This document shows positions 7,790 to 15,723 of a stretch of DNA of 32,430 nt, one piece after another. The translations under genes were made by a program, and so were the position numbers. The stretch's first letter is position 1. Each line of letters begins with the position of its first letter. Origin of the DNA: Anaerolineae bacterium (GTDB taxonomy: Bacteria > Chloroflexota > Anaerolineae > JAFGEY01). The notes beneath the pieces were generated by a model. The model saw only the letters and a list, made by a program, of their open reading frames with translations, was not told the origin of the DNA and made no database searches. Location of the stretch: assembly GCA_016929205.1 (NCBI GenBank), contig JAFGJF010000180.1, positions 1 to 32,430 of the forward strand, in the 5' to 3' direction.

Positions 7790-8671
7790 ATGACGAGCCA
7801 GATGAAGGAGCACATTGACGTCTTTCTGGGACATCTCAGAAGCGAAAAAAAATACTCAGACAACACCACATCTGCCTATCGAAACGACCTGGGCCAGTTT
7901 TTCGACTTTATTACTCACCAGATCTCAGACTGGGACCAGGTGCGGCGCGGCGAACTGGTTGCTTATGTCAACTTTTTAAAACAGCGCAAATATGCTTCAT
8001 CAACTGTGGCTCGCAAGGTCGCTGCCGTCAAGTCCTTTTTTCATTTTCTCGTCGACACCAATGTGCTCCAGGACGATCCCACCGCAATGCTTGATTCGCC
8101 CAAAGTCAAGAAACGCCTGCCCAAAATCCTCTCTTACGAAGAAGTCGAGACATTGTTGAATGAGCCTGCTCAGCCCGCAAATCCAAAATCTCTACGCGAT
8201 AAAGCTTTTTTGGAACTGCTCTATGCAAGTGGGATGCGTGTCAGCGAACTGGTTTCCCTGAATATCGAGGATATCGATCTCGAGAACGATGCCATTCAGT
8301 GTGCAAGCAAATCGGACAAAAGGCGAGTATTGCCGTTGCAAGAACGCGTCAAAGAAGCCTTGCAGACCTATTTAGAACATGGGCGTATGTCACTTGCCCA
8401 CAATGAGCGCGAAAGAGCGCTGTTCCTGAATCATCGCGGGCGGCGGCTAACCCGCCAAGGGCTGTGGCTGATCATCAAAAATCATGTCAAGGCCGTCGGC
8501 TTGGAAACTGATGTCACGCCACACACATTACGTCACTCATTTGCTACTCATATGCTGCGCGGTGGCACAGACCTGCCGACGATCCAAAAACTGCTGGGAC
8601 ATGCCAACATCTCGACGACCCAGATCTACACCCAGATGAACGAAGAAGTTCCTGAATCTCAAGAAAGCTGA
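7790..8671 (+). CDS. xerD: tyrosine recombinase, XerC/XerD family
   Basis: A 293-aa tyrosine recombinase; the family resolves chromosome dimers at dif. The N-terminal SAM-like core-binding domain covers about 1-90 (SDNTTSAYRNDLGQFFDF). The catalytic domain holds Arg150 (ASGMRVSEL), Lys174 (SKSDKRRVLPL), His245 and Arg248 (HTLRHSFATHML), His271 (LLGHANISTTQIY) and nucleophile Tyr280. Length and spacing match Xer proteins rather than integrases of mobile elements. ATG 7790 is preceded by AAAGGAG. A purine nucleoside phosphorylase gene follows, an order also seen in Bacillus (xerD-drm-pupG), which supports XerD as the better name. XerC cannot be excluded without a tree. No dif site was recognised here. 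Confidence 0.85.
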   Translation: MTSQMKEHIDVFLGHLRSEKKYSDNTTSAYRNDLGQFFDFITHQISDWDQVRRGELVAYVNFLKQRKYASSTVARKVAAVKSFFHFLVDTNVLQDDPTAMLDSPKVKKRLPKILSYEEVETLLNEPAQPANPKSLRDKAFLELLYASGMRVSELVSLNIEDIDLENDAIQCASKSDKRRVLPLQERVKEALQTYLEHGRMSLAHNERERALFLNHRGRRLTRQGLWLIIKNHVKAVGLETDVTPHTLRHSFATHMLRGGTDLPTIQKLLGHANISTTQIYTQMNEEVPESQES

Positions 8672-8704
8672 ACTCGTTTGAACCTTCAGATTACTTGATT
8701 TGCC

Positions 8705-8736
8705 ACCCGCGCTTTCCGCGCGGGTTTTGCTTTTTT
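8705..8736 (+). terminator. rho-independent terminator after xerD
   Basis: An 8-bp perfect stem ACCCGCGC/GCGCGGGT with a 5-base loop (8705-8725) is followed by TTTGC and six T (8731-8736). Confidence 0.8.
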
Positions 8737-8755
8737 GTAGGGCTTGGGGTAAAAT
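8727..8755 (+). promoter_or_regulatory. possible promoter of the PNP gene
   Basis: TTGCTT (8727-8732), a 17-base spacer and TAAAAT (8750-8755). The -35 box overlaps the tail of the preceding terminator. The motif is moderate, but its placement between a terminator and the next gene makes it sensible. Confidence 0.45.
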
Positions 8756-8811
8756 CCTGACGAATCGACACCCAGACGCGCAAATGATACCCCACAGGCA
8801 AGGAAACCTTG

Positions 8812-9666
8812 ATGGATAAAAACCACTTCCCAACCCGAGATGCCTTCCAGGCAGCTGCCGATAATATCCTGTCTCGCACACAGCACCGACTACAAATTGG
8901 CATCATCCTGGGGTCGGGTATGAACCCGTTGGCCGACAGCGTTTCCGACGCTGACATCCTGCCCTATGAAACAATCCCGCATTTTGTCTCATCGACTGTA
9001 GCAGGACACACTGGCCGGCTGGCGATCGGCCGACTGGAAAAGTGTAGCGTGCTGGTGATGCAGGGGCGTATCCACTATTATGAAGGATACTCGATGCAGC
9101 AGGTCACATTCCCGATCCGGGTGATGCACTTTTTGGGCATCCATACGCTGATCGTCACCAATGCGGCCGGCGGACTGCGCCCCGAATTCACACCCGGCGA
9201 TTTGATGCTGCTCTCCGATCACATCAACCTGATCGGGATGGCCGGTCACAATCCGCTGAACGGTCCCAACGATTCGGATCTGGGACCGCGCTTCCCCGAC
9301 ATGTCCCAGGCATATGATCCCGCGTTGCGATCCATCGCCCGGACGGTGGCCGAGAAAGAGCGGATTCCGCTGTACGAAGGCGTTTACATCTGCCTGGCGG
9401 GGCCGTCGTTTGAAACCCCCGCCGACATTCGCTTTTTACGCATCATCGGTGCAGATGCGGTCGGTATGTCCACCGTGCCCGAAGTGACCGTCGCCCGACA
9501 TATGGGCATGCGCGTGCTCGGCATCTCTGGCATCAGCAACGTGCTCGTTTCGGAGACAGGACAGCACCAAGAAACCACTCACGAAGAGGTCCTGGAAGCA
9601 GGGCAGATCATTGTTCCCCGGCTGACCGCCCTGATCCGAGGTGTATTAAGGCAGTTATGTATTTGA
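8812..9666 (+). CDS. punA: purine nucleoside phosphorylase (trimeric PNP/MTAP superfamily)
   Basis: A 284-aa cytosolic enzyme that splits inosine, guanosine and their deoxy forms with phosphate, in purine salvage. Visible signatures are GIILGSGMNPLAD (phosphate loop), GHTGRL, MQGRIHYYEGYSMQQVTFPIRVM, TNAAGGLRPEF, CLAGPSFETPADIR, GADAVGMSTVPEV (base site with Met) and GISGISNVLV ending near the conserved helix. Length and motif order fit the trimeric, high-mass-substrate PNP class. I chose ATG 8812 over the TTG at 8809. The stop overlaps the next gene's start by ten bases. Adjacency to xerD recalls the Firmicutes arrangement. Confidence 0.92.
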   Translation: MDKNHFPTRDAFQAAADNILSRTQHRLQIGIILGSGMNPLADSVSDADILPYETIPHFVSSTVAGHTGRLAIGRLEKCSVLVMQGRIHYYEGYSMQQVTFPIRVMHFLGIHTLIVTNAAGGLRPEFTPGDLMLLSDHINLIGMAGHNPLNGPNDSDLGPRFPDMSQAYDPALRSIARTVAEKERIPLYEGVYICLAGPSFETPADIRFLRIIGADAVGMSTVPEVTVARHMGMRVLGISGISNVLVSETGQHQETTHEEVLEAGQIIVPRLTALIRGVLRQLCI

Positions 9667-10409
9667 TCATCCGCCTGCTCGAAAAATATGCCCTGTGGGT
9701 CTATATCGCGTGCGGCGTGGGGATGATCGTTTACCTGCGCATTGCTCTGGCAGCACGTCGAGAGGGCACCTATGCGCTTTTTACCCTCGAAAGAGCACAA
9801 GCTGCCAAACGTATCTATCGTGCCTCATGGATGATCTTGATCTTGTTGTTGATCGTCGTGGGTGTGTACGTTCTGGTCAATTACGTTCAAGCCGCGCCAC
9901 CACCGATAGTAGTCGATGAGACTTCCATCCCCGAAGCGGATACGACCACAACAGTGACACCCACCAGGCCGCAGCCGACGTCAGCATTGTCGACGTCGAC
10001 GCCCGCCCCCACTCTCACCCGTCGCCCCAGAGACACGACGATCGTCATCCCGACCCTACCAGCGCAGCAAACGCCGACATCGCAAACGCAAGCAGCACCG
10101 GCAGCTTGCCCACATCCCAACGTACAGGTCACACAGCCGGGGCAAAATCTGGTGATCGATGCGGGCGTTCAGGTCGTGGGTACAGCCTTCAAAGACAACT
10201 TTGATCGGTACGAGTTCAAATTCAAGAACATGGACATCGAGGATGAATGGCATTGGGTAGAGACGTTTACGACGCCGGTCGAAAATGGCAACCTGGGCTA
10301 CTGGGTCACATCGCACTTGCCGGCAGGTAATTATCGTTTTATGCTCATTGCCATCGACAAAATGGGCAATTCGCAAGAATGCACCGTACCGGTGATTATC
10401 AAACATTAA
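9657..10409 (+). CDS. two-TM protein with Thr/Pro linker and exported Ig-like domain
   Basis: A 250-aa protein of no recognised family. Two hydrophobic segments (about 8-30 and 58-80) flank a basic loop (ARREGTYALFTLERAQAAKR). A Thr/Pro/Ser-rich spacer follows (about 85-155). The C-terminal ~95 residues form a strand-rich domain (VQVTQPGQNLVIDAGVQVVGTA, then GYWVTSHLPAGNYRFMLIAIDKMGN) resembling Ig/FN3-like accessory folds, with two Cys (one at each end of the domain) that could pair outside the cell. It starts inside the end of the PNP gene, so translation is probably coupled, although a functional link to purine salvage is not evident. A strong terminator follows. Confidence 0.75.
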   Translation: MYLIIRLLEKYALWVYIACGVGMIVYLRIALAARREGTYALFTLERAQAAKRIYRASWMILILLLIVVGVYVLVNYVQAAPPPIVVDETSIPEADTTTTVTPTRPQPTSALSTSTPAPTLTRRPRDTTIVIPTLPAQQTPTSQTQAAPAACPHPNVQVTQPGQNLVIDAGVQVVGTAFKDNFDRYEFKFKNMDIEDEWHWVETFTTPVENGNLGYWVTSHLPAGNYRFMLIAIDKMGNSQECTVPVIIKH

Positions 10410-10439
10410 TAGCAGTTCAAACAAACCATCAAATATCAA

Positions 10440-10474
10440 GCGCCCCTCGTCGTTTTCGACGAGGGGCGCTTTTT
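10440..10474 (+). terminator. strong rho-independent terminator
   Basis: A perfect 13-bp stem GCGCCCCTCGTCG/CGACGAGGGGCGC closes a TTTT loop and is followed by TTTTT (10470-10474). It lies between the convergent two-TM protein and histidine kinase genes. The minus-strand side lacks a T-run, so it mainly serves rightward transcription. Confidence 0.93.
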
Positions 10475-10511
10475 CATACTTTGTACCGAACAATTTGGTG
10501 CCGGGAACAAG

Positions 10512-12737
10512 CTAAATCATTACCTCAGCTTTCGCCGCCGACGGCCCGTTGATCGGCAGCATAATGTGAAAGGTACTGCCCGGCAGACGTTCTTCATCAC
10601 AGCCTTTGCTCTCGACCCAAACGCGTCCCCCGTGCGCCTCGATAATGCCACGCGCAATCGGGAGTCCCAGGCCGGGACCGGCTCCTTTGAACTTGGTTTG
10701 CCCGGTTGAGTGCAGGTTCAGATCGCCCACCCGGTAAAACTTTTCAAAGATCAGGTCGTGGTGTTCCGCGTCAATGCCGATGCCCGTGTCGCGGATCGAA
10801 ATATAGACCTGTTGCCCCTGCCCGTCTACTCGTGCATCGACAAAAATCTTGCCGCCATCCGGTGTATACTTGATGCTATTTTGGATGATGTTGCGAAATG
10901 CCTGATGCAGGCGTGTGTCGTCGGCGACTATGTCGGGCAGCAAGTCCAGCCCAGTCATGACAACGCTTTGCATACGCTCATGGATGGCATCTTGAAGCCC
11001 ATCGATCACCCGCTCGATGGTGCGGCCCAAGGAAATCGGGATCGGATGTACAGCAAAGGCCTCGGTCTCGATCAAAGACACATCCAGCATCGCATCGACC
11101 ACGCTTTGCAGGCGCAAAGCCCCTTTGGAGATGCCTTGCGTGGTCGAACGCACCGTCGCGGGTGTGATTGTGCCCGATCCGGCCAGCTCAAGTAGCATAT
11201 CCGTGTAGCCGCGAATGTGTGTGAGCGGCGTTTTCAACTCGTGTGAAGCAATACTGATAAAGTCGGACTTGGTCCGATCAATGATCGCCAGTCGCTCATT
11301 GGTCTCGGTCAAGTCCTGGTTGAGCTGAGTGATCTCGGTGTTAAGCCGCTTGAGGTCATCAACCAGACGCGCATTTTCCAGAGCAATCGCCGTCTGGCCG
11401 GCCAGGGTGCGTAATAGAGCGATGTCGCGCGAAGAATAAGGCTCGCCCGATTTCTTGGCTCCCAAAATAAAGATACCCAACAGTTGATCCTGGGCGCGAA
11501 CCGGCACGTACACTTCGACGTCCAGACTGCTGAACCAGGCACGTTCTTCGGGCAAAAGCGACTGGAACTGTGGCAGCAAATCCAGGTCGTATTGCAGCAG
11601 CGGCATACCCGTTTCCAGCATCCGCGCGACAGGTGGGCTTTCTCGGCTCAGAGAGATGGGTTCTACATTCAATACTCCCATCCCGATAACCGGCCGCAAG
11701 CGAAACTCGGGCATTTCATCGCAAACCAACAATGCACCGCGATCTATCTCCATCGCCTCGCTGATGATGCCGATGGCCACCGTGACCAACACATTCAGGT
11801 CAAGAATGTTGCTGATGCTTTGACTGTACTCGCGCAAAATGCGATCGCGGTCATAGCCCTCACCAAACAAAAACTTGTTCAAAAGCTGCTGCATCCACTG
11901 GCGCAACAAGGGATACAAGATAGCCAACAACAGGGCTATCGCTGCTACCGTGACAAGCATATTATGTTGGATCATAATATGCTGTGAAGCATATTGTGCG
12001 CCAAACACACTGCCGAAAAAGATGAGGGCAGTGAGCAAAGTGAGCAGGAAATAGCGCACGGCGTGGCGGGCAATCCCGCTCAGATCGGGCAGATGATGGC
12101 TAAGCAAGGCAATGATCGCCAGGGCCGTGCCAGACCAATGCAGCATTGTGCCCAATTCATCATAGGGAAAACCAAAAGAGATAAACAGCATGTCGCCGCT
12201 GAGGATAAGCACCAAAACAAGCAGCCAATAGCGAAGACGGTTGCGATGCAGCGGGCGTCGCGTCTGACGAAAAGCACGCCAACTGAAAAAATAAGCCGTG
12301 CCACACAGGCCGACCCAAGCCACAAGTGCCAGTGAAGTGGATAGACTGAGATCAGATACGATGGACCACCAGGGCCACTCGACGGACGTCCAATCCAGCG
12401 CGCCCATTGCCACGACAAATACGCCGCCGACAGCCAGCCATATCCAGGCCCATTTGGTCTCCTGACGCAAAAAAACAGTAGTCAGCATGCCCAACAGCGA
12501 TGACAAAACGACCAAGCCGTAGACCATACCCTGCCGGGCGTAGGCTCTCCAGAGATCATCAACGACATGCCAATCGGACACGCCGCGCACCACCGCCCAC
12601 AGCATCGAGGTCAAGACATACAATATCAGATAAACAGCAACAATCTGACTCCGCCGGCGTCGAAACATGGGAAAGAGTAGTGCAACATATCCGATCACTG
12701 TCGCAACGAGCCATATCAGTTGTCTGTCCCAATTCAT
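10512..12737 (-). CDS. membrane sensor histidine kinase with GAF domain (orphan)
   Basis: A 741-aa sensor kinase. About eight to nine TM segments occupy residues 5-280. A linker (FGEGYDRDRILREYSQSIS) leads to a GAF domain (about 310-455: LNVLVTVAIGIISEAMEIDRGALLV, YVPVRAQDQLLGIFILG, DIALLRTLAGQTAIALENARL). A coiled coil (about 456-490) joins it to HisKA with phospho-acceptor His499 in SHELKTPLTHIRGY. The ATPase domain shows the N-box FRNIIQNSIKYTPDGG, DTGIGID (G1) and GAGPGLGLPIARGIIEAHGG (G2). The start is ATG 12737 behind GGGGGAAG. There is no response regulator in the window, so the partner is encoded elsewhere. Divergent from the cyclic-nucleotide-binding gene. The signal is unknown. Confidence 0.92.
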   Translation of the reverse strand: MNWDRQLIWLVATVIGYVALLFPMFRRRRSQIVAVYLILYVLTSMLWAVVRGVSDWHVVDDLWRAYARQGMVYGLVVLSSLLGMLTTVFLRQETKWAWIWLAVGGVFVVAMGALDWTSVEWPWWSIVSDLSLSTSLALVAWVGLCGTAYFFSWRAFRQTRRPLHRNRLRYWLLVLVLILSGDMLFISFGFPYDELGTMLHWSGTALAIIALLSHHLPDLSGIARHAVRYFLLTLLTALIFFGSVFGAQYASQHIMIQHNMLVTVAAIALLLAILYPLLRQWMQQLLNKFLFGEGYDRDRILREYSQSISNILDLNVLVTVAIGIISEAMEIDRGALLVCDEMPEFRLRPVIGMGVLNVEPISLSRESPPVARMLETGMPLLQYDLDLLPQFQSLLPEERAWFSSLDVEVYVPVRAQDQLLGIFILGAKKSGEPYSSRDIALLRTLAGQTAIALENARLVDDLKRLNTEITQLNQDLTETNERLAIIDRTKSDFISIASHELKTPLTHIRGYTDMLLELAGSGTITPATVRSTTQGISKGALRLQSVVDAMLDVSLIETEAFAVHPIPISLGRTIERVIDGLQDAIHERMQSVVMTGLDLLPDIVADDTRLHQAFRNIIQNSIKYTPDGGKIFVDARVDGQGQQVYISIRDTGIGIDAEHHDLIFEKFYRVGDLNLHSTGQTKFKGAGPGLGLPIARGIIEAHGGRVWVESKGCDEERLPGSTFHIMLPINGPSAAKAEVMI

Positions 12738-12781
12738 GCTTCCCCCACCTGACCGTATCAGATTTTACGACAATATTTTCC

Positions 12782-12810
12782 AGTATAGCATATTTCCCCG
12801 ATACCGCCAA
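12782..12810 (-). promoter_or_regulatory. promoter of the histidine kinase gene
   Basis: On the minus strand TTGGCG (12805-12810), a 17-base spacer and TATACT (12782-12787), preceded by TGC (extended -10). Its -35 box lies 19 bases from the -35 of the rightward promoter. Confidence 0.65.
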
Positions 12811-12829
12811 TCCCTTTGCACAACAGGAC

Positions 12830-12859
12830 TTGCTGTTGACAAAGTATTTGTGGTACAAT
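12830..12859 (+). promoter_or_regulatory. promoter of the CNBD gene
   Basis: TTGCTG (12830-12835), an 18-base spacer and TACAAT (12854-12859) with TGG before it. The leader to ATG 12994 would be about 128 bases, long enough to carry regulation. I saw no riboswitch-like fold in it. Confidence 0.5.
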
Positions 12860-12993
12860 AGCATTGTTTGATAAGCACAGATACATCGAGCACACGAATT
12901 AGGCGTTCTGCTCACCGCATAACAAGCAAGCCCCAGACAAAAATCATTCGAGTTCAATTAGTCCAGATCAAAAGATCGATGAAGGGAGTGACG

Positions 12994-13458
12994 ATGATTA
13001 CTGTGAGTGCGTTGAAACGAGTCGAAATTTTGAGCGATCTGTCCGATGCGCAATTGACCCGCGTAGCCCAAATATGCAAAATTGAGACCTTTAAATCGGG
13101 AGACATCATCGTCCGTGAGTTTGAGCCCAGCGACGAAATCTATATCATCAACAAAGGCTCTGCACAAGTTCAGATTGGCGCATCGCAAGTCACGGCTGAA
13201 ACGTTGGCCGCGCCCGGCCCGATGGCGGCAATCGCCATCGGCCAGGGACAAATCTTTGGGGAAATGTCCCTGATCGATATGGGTCCCAGATCAGCCACTG
13301 TCCAGTGCACCTCAGACGGAACCGAAATGTATGTCATTCGTCGTGATGAATTTGTTTCGCTGTGCGAACAAGACACCGACATCGGGTACAGAGTGATGCG
13401 CAATCTCGCCGCCGATCTTTCATTCAAACTCCGGCATCGCAACCTGTCGTGGAAATAA
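12994..13458 (+). CDS. stand-alone cyclic nucleotide-binding domain protein
   Basis: A 154-aa protein consisting of one CNMP-binding (Crp-type) beta-roll and its C-helix, with no DNA-binding HTH and no catalytic domain. N-terminal LKRVEILSDLSDAQLTRVAQICKIETFKSGDIIV is the typical CNBD opening. The phosphate-binding cassette IFGEMSLIDMGPRSATVQC keeps the Glu and Arg that bind the cyclic phosphate and ribose, so ligand binding is plausible. ATG 12994 is chosen because GGGAG lies just before it; the reading frame is open upstream to 12868 but that part looks non-coding. A 19-base gap separates it from the 68-aa gene. Single CNBDs often act as regulatory subunits; the partner is unknown, and the divergent kinase is only a candidate. 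Confidence 0.85.
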   Translation: MITVSALKRVEILSDLSDAQLTRVAQICKIETFKSGDIIVREFEPSDEIYIINKGSAQVQIGASQVTAETLAAPGPMAAIAIGQGQIFGEMSLIDMGPRSATVQCTSDGTEMYVIRRDEFVSLCEQDTDIGYRVMRNLAADLSFKLRHRNLSWK

Positions 13459-13477
13459 CTCAAAAGGAGGGAAAACA

Positions 13478-13684
13478 ATGATCTACAAAGTTAGCTTTGT
13501 GGTTCAAGGAGGCGCGCACCCGGGCGGCATCCAAAACTTGGACGAACGCCCCGAACCCGGTAACGTGCTTGAACTGGGCGGTGAGCGCTTTGAAATCATC
13601 GAGGTGATGGAAATCATCCCTCCACGCGGCGATTTCGCCTATCTGCACGCCACCTGCAAACCGGCTTCAGCTAAACAAGAGTAG
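13478..13684 (+). CDS. conserved-looking small protein of unknown function
   Basis: A 68-aa protein with an excellent ribosome site (AAAGGAGGGAAAACA before ATG 13478), so it is very likely translated. It contains no TM segment and no signal peptide. The sequence alternates strands (YKVSFVV, NVLELGGERFEIIEVMEII, FAYLHATC) with a Pro/Gly-rich loop (GGAHPGGIQNLDERPEPG), consistent with a small beta-barrel or SH3-like fold. It has one Cys near the C terminus. I do not recognise the family. It follows the CNBD gene by 19 bases, so the two are probably co-transcribed. Confidence 0.75.
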   Translation: MIYKVSFVVQGGAHPGGIQNLDERPEPGNVLELGGERFEIIEVMEIIPPRGDFAYLHATCKPASAKQE

Positions 13685-13784
13685 TATCTACTCGGCCCGC
13701 CCTTCATTTCAGATCGGGCAGGACAGTCTTCTGCCACGCATCTTGCTTTGTCTTTGCACCTGTAAGAATAAGCGGAGCCAACTA

Positions 13785-15029
13785 ATGGAAACGACGATCG
13801 ACAAGACAAAAAAATATCCTTGCCCTCAATGCAATGCCGAACTGGCGTTCGACGCAGCCCAAGGGCTGATGATTTGCAGCTTTTGCGGATATAAAGCCCC
13901 GGTTGAAGAAGCAGGTTCAATGACTGAGGTGCACACTGAAACGCAGATCGACGAGGCCGCCGTTGAAGAAATAGAAGAACATAATCTCACCGAATGGCTT
14001 GATCGTCTGTCCAAGGCCGAGGGCGCGGGCTGGGGCACCGAAACCAAAACTTTCAAATGTCGCAGTTGCAATGCCGCCGTCGCCGTCGATCCGGGCGTAA
14101 CGGCAACCGTGTGCCCCTTTTGCGGCTCACATCACGTCATCGCCCAGGAAGAGAGCGCCAAGCTCATCCAACCCGAATCACTGATTCCCTTTCAGATCGA
14201 TCAAAAAACAGCCATTGCCAAGTTTCGCACCTGGCTGGGCAAAGGTTGGTTCCGCCCCAACGAGGTCAAACGGATCGCCAACAATGCCGACGCGCGTGTT
14301 CAGGGCGTGTACTTGCCTTTCTGGACCTTTGATGCGCAGACCTTTTCCAGGTGGAATGCCGAAGCCGGATATTACTATTACGTTACAGAACGGTATACAG
14401 TGACAGTAAACGGTCGACGGGAGACGCGCACGCGGCAGGTGCGCAAGGTACGCTGGCAGCCTGCATCCGGCACGCACAACGAATTTTTTGACGATGTCCT
14501 GGTCTATGCTACGCGCAGCGTTCAAGAGCGCATCTTGCAGCGCATCTATCCCTTTGACACCAAACAACTCGTCCCCTATCGGCCTCAATATCTGGCTGGC
14601 TGGCGCGCCGAAGAATACCAGATCGATCTCGCTGAAGGCTGGAAAATGGGCCAAGCGATCATCGACGACCGACTGCGCACTGCCTGCGGGTCTGAAGTGC
14701 CCGGCGACACCCACCGCAACCTGCGCGTCCAGACCCAGTTTTCAAACCTCACTTTCAAGCACGTGTTGTTACCGGTATGGATCGCCTCTTACCGATTTAA
14801 CAATAAGGTTTACAACTTTATGGTCAATGGGAAGACAGGCCAAGTGCACGGCGAAGCGCCCATTTCCTGGTGGAAGGTTGTCCTGACCGTGCTCATCGTT
14901 TTGGTCTTACTGGCCTGCATCCTGATCGCAATGTCGCTGCTCGGGGGACTCACCGGAGAAGAAGTCTCGATGATCCAGCATCTGAGCCAGTGGACAGCCA
15001 TGATCATTACTCTGCGCTCGCTGATATGA
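13785..15029 (+). CDS. double zinc-ribbon protein with C-terminal TM anchor
   Basis: A 414-aa protein. Two zinc ribbons lie at the N terminus: Cys13/16 with Cys31/34 (CPQC...CSFC) and Cys92/95 with Cys110/113 (CRSC...CPFC). The central ~230 residues carry the pattern seen in proteins often mislabelled as PriA-like: LIPFQIDQKTAIAKFRTWLGKGWFRPN, GVYLPFWTFDAQTFSRWNAEAGYYYY, GTHNEFFDDVLVYATRSV and VLLPVWIASYRFNNKVYNFMVNGKTGQVHGEAP. A TM segment (about 362-388) and a short tail follow. ATG 13785 fits the start of the family; an upstream in-frame TTG-rich part was rejected. It has no helicase motifs. The STAS gene begins 10 bases downstream. The function of the family is not known to me. Confidence 0.85.
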   Translation: METTIDKTKKYPCPQCNAELAFDAAQGLMICSFCGYKAPVEEAGSMTEVHTETQIDEAAVEEIEEHNLTEWLDRLSKAEGAGWGTETKTFKCRSCNAAVAVDPGVTATVCPFCGSHHVIAQEESAKLIQPESLIPFQIDQKTAIAKFRTWLGKGWFRPNEVKRIANNADARVQGVYLPFWTFDAQTFSRWNAEAGYYYYVTERYTVTVNGRRETRTRQVRKVRWQPASGTHNEFFDDVLVYATRSVQERILQRIYPFDTKQLVPYRPQYLAGWRAEEYQIDLAEGWKMGQAIIDDRLRTACGSEVPGDTHRNLRVQTQFSNLTFKHVLLPVWIASYRFNNKVYNFMVNGKTGQVHGEAPISWWKVVLTVLIVLVLLACILIAMSLLGGLTGEEVSMIQHLSQWTAMIITLRSLI

Positions 15030-15039
15030 GAACAGTGCG

Positions 15040-15711
15040 ATGACCAAATCTGACCGCGCATTTTACTTGCTCGCCTTGGCCTCTGGCATACTCACATTGA
15101 TCGGCGGCATCGGTATCGGGTCGCTTGTTAAATTGGAACAGACCTGGGCATTGATTTTGAGCCTGGTCATTGGCATCACAACTATTGCCATTTCGATCTT
15201 GTTATGGCGTTCCAGCCAGCGATTGAGACGGGACAGCCGCCGACTCGCAGCACTGAACGCCCAACTTGTCAAGGCCAATCAAACCCAAGAGCGGTTACAA
15301 AACGAACTGACCGCACAACAGAGTGCGTCCGCACAGCTCGCTGCCCAGCTCGATATCCTTTCTGCGCCAGTGATCCCGATCCGGCAGGGTGTCGTCGTCG
15401 TACCGCTGGTCGGTGCGCTTGATGCCCCACAGGTACAGCGCATAGGCGAGGTCCTGTTGCACAGCATTGAGCAGCACCGCGCCCAGGTCTCGATCATCGA
15501 TCTGACCGGCATCACCGGCCTCTCGACAGAAACCGTCCCGCCCCTTGCGCGTATGCTATCAGCGATTGAGCTGATGGGCTGCCGCACCGTGCTCACCGGG
15601 TTGAGCACCGATATCGTGCGTGAATTACTGGAACAGAAACTTGACCTGCACACCCAGGCTCGTCGTAACTTGGAAGCAGGCATTGCCTACGCAAATAGTT
15701 TATTCGACTAA
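15040..15711 (+). CDS. membrane-anchored RsbR-like STAS domain protein
   Basis: A 223-aa protein with two TM segments (about 6-28 and 34-54), a coiled coil (about 56-105, rich in Ala/Gln/Leu) and a C-terminal STAS domain. The STAS part has the RsbR-type opening PVIPIRQGVVVVPLVGALDAPQVQRIGEVLL and then IIDLTGITGLSTETVPPLARMLSAIELMGCRTVLTGL. In RsbR/RsbS the Thr or Ser of this loop is phosphorylated by RsbT; here Thr/Ser residues are present in the loop, so regulation by phosphorylation is plausible. Classical RsbR has a soluble globin-like N domain instead of TM helices. No RsbS, RsbT or sigma factor gene is nearby. It lies in an operon with the zinc-ribbon gene (10-base gap) and the lipoprotein gene (12-base gap). 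Confidence 0.85.
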   Translation: MTKSDRAFYLLALASGILTLIGGIGIGSLVKLEQTWALILSLVIGITTIAISILLWRSSQRLRRDSRRLAALNAQLVKANQTQERLQNELTAQQSASAQLAAQLDILSAPVIPIRQGVVVVPLVGALDAPQVQRIGEVLLHSIEQHRAQVSIIDLTGITGLSTETVPPLARMLSAIELMGCRTVLTGLSTDIVRELLEQKLDLHTQARRNLEAGIAYANSLFD

Positions 15712-15723
15712 CTGGAGAAGACA

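Noticed and set aside
12838..12858. TTGACA at 12836 as the -35 of the CNBD promoter
   Set aside because: It lies only 12 bases from TACAAT; TTGCTG six bases upstream gives a normal 18-base spacer.
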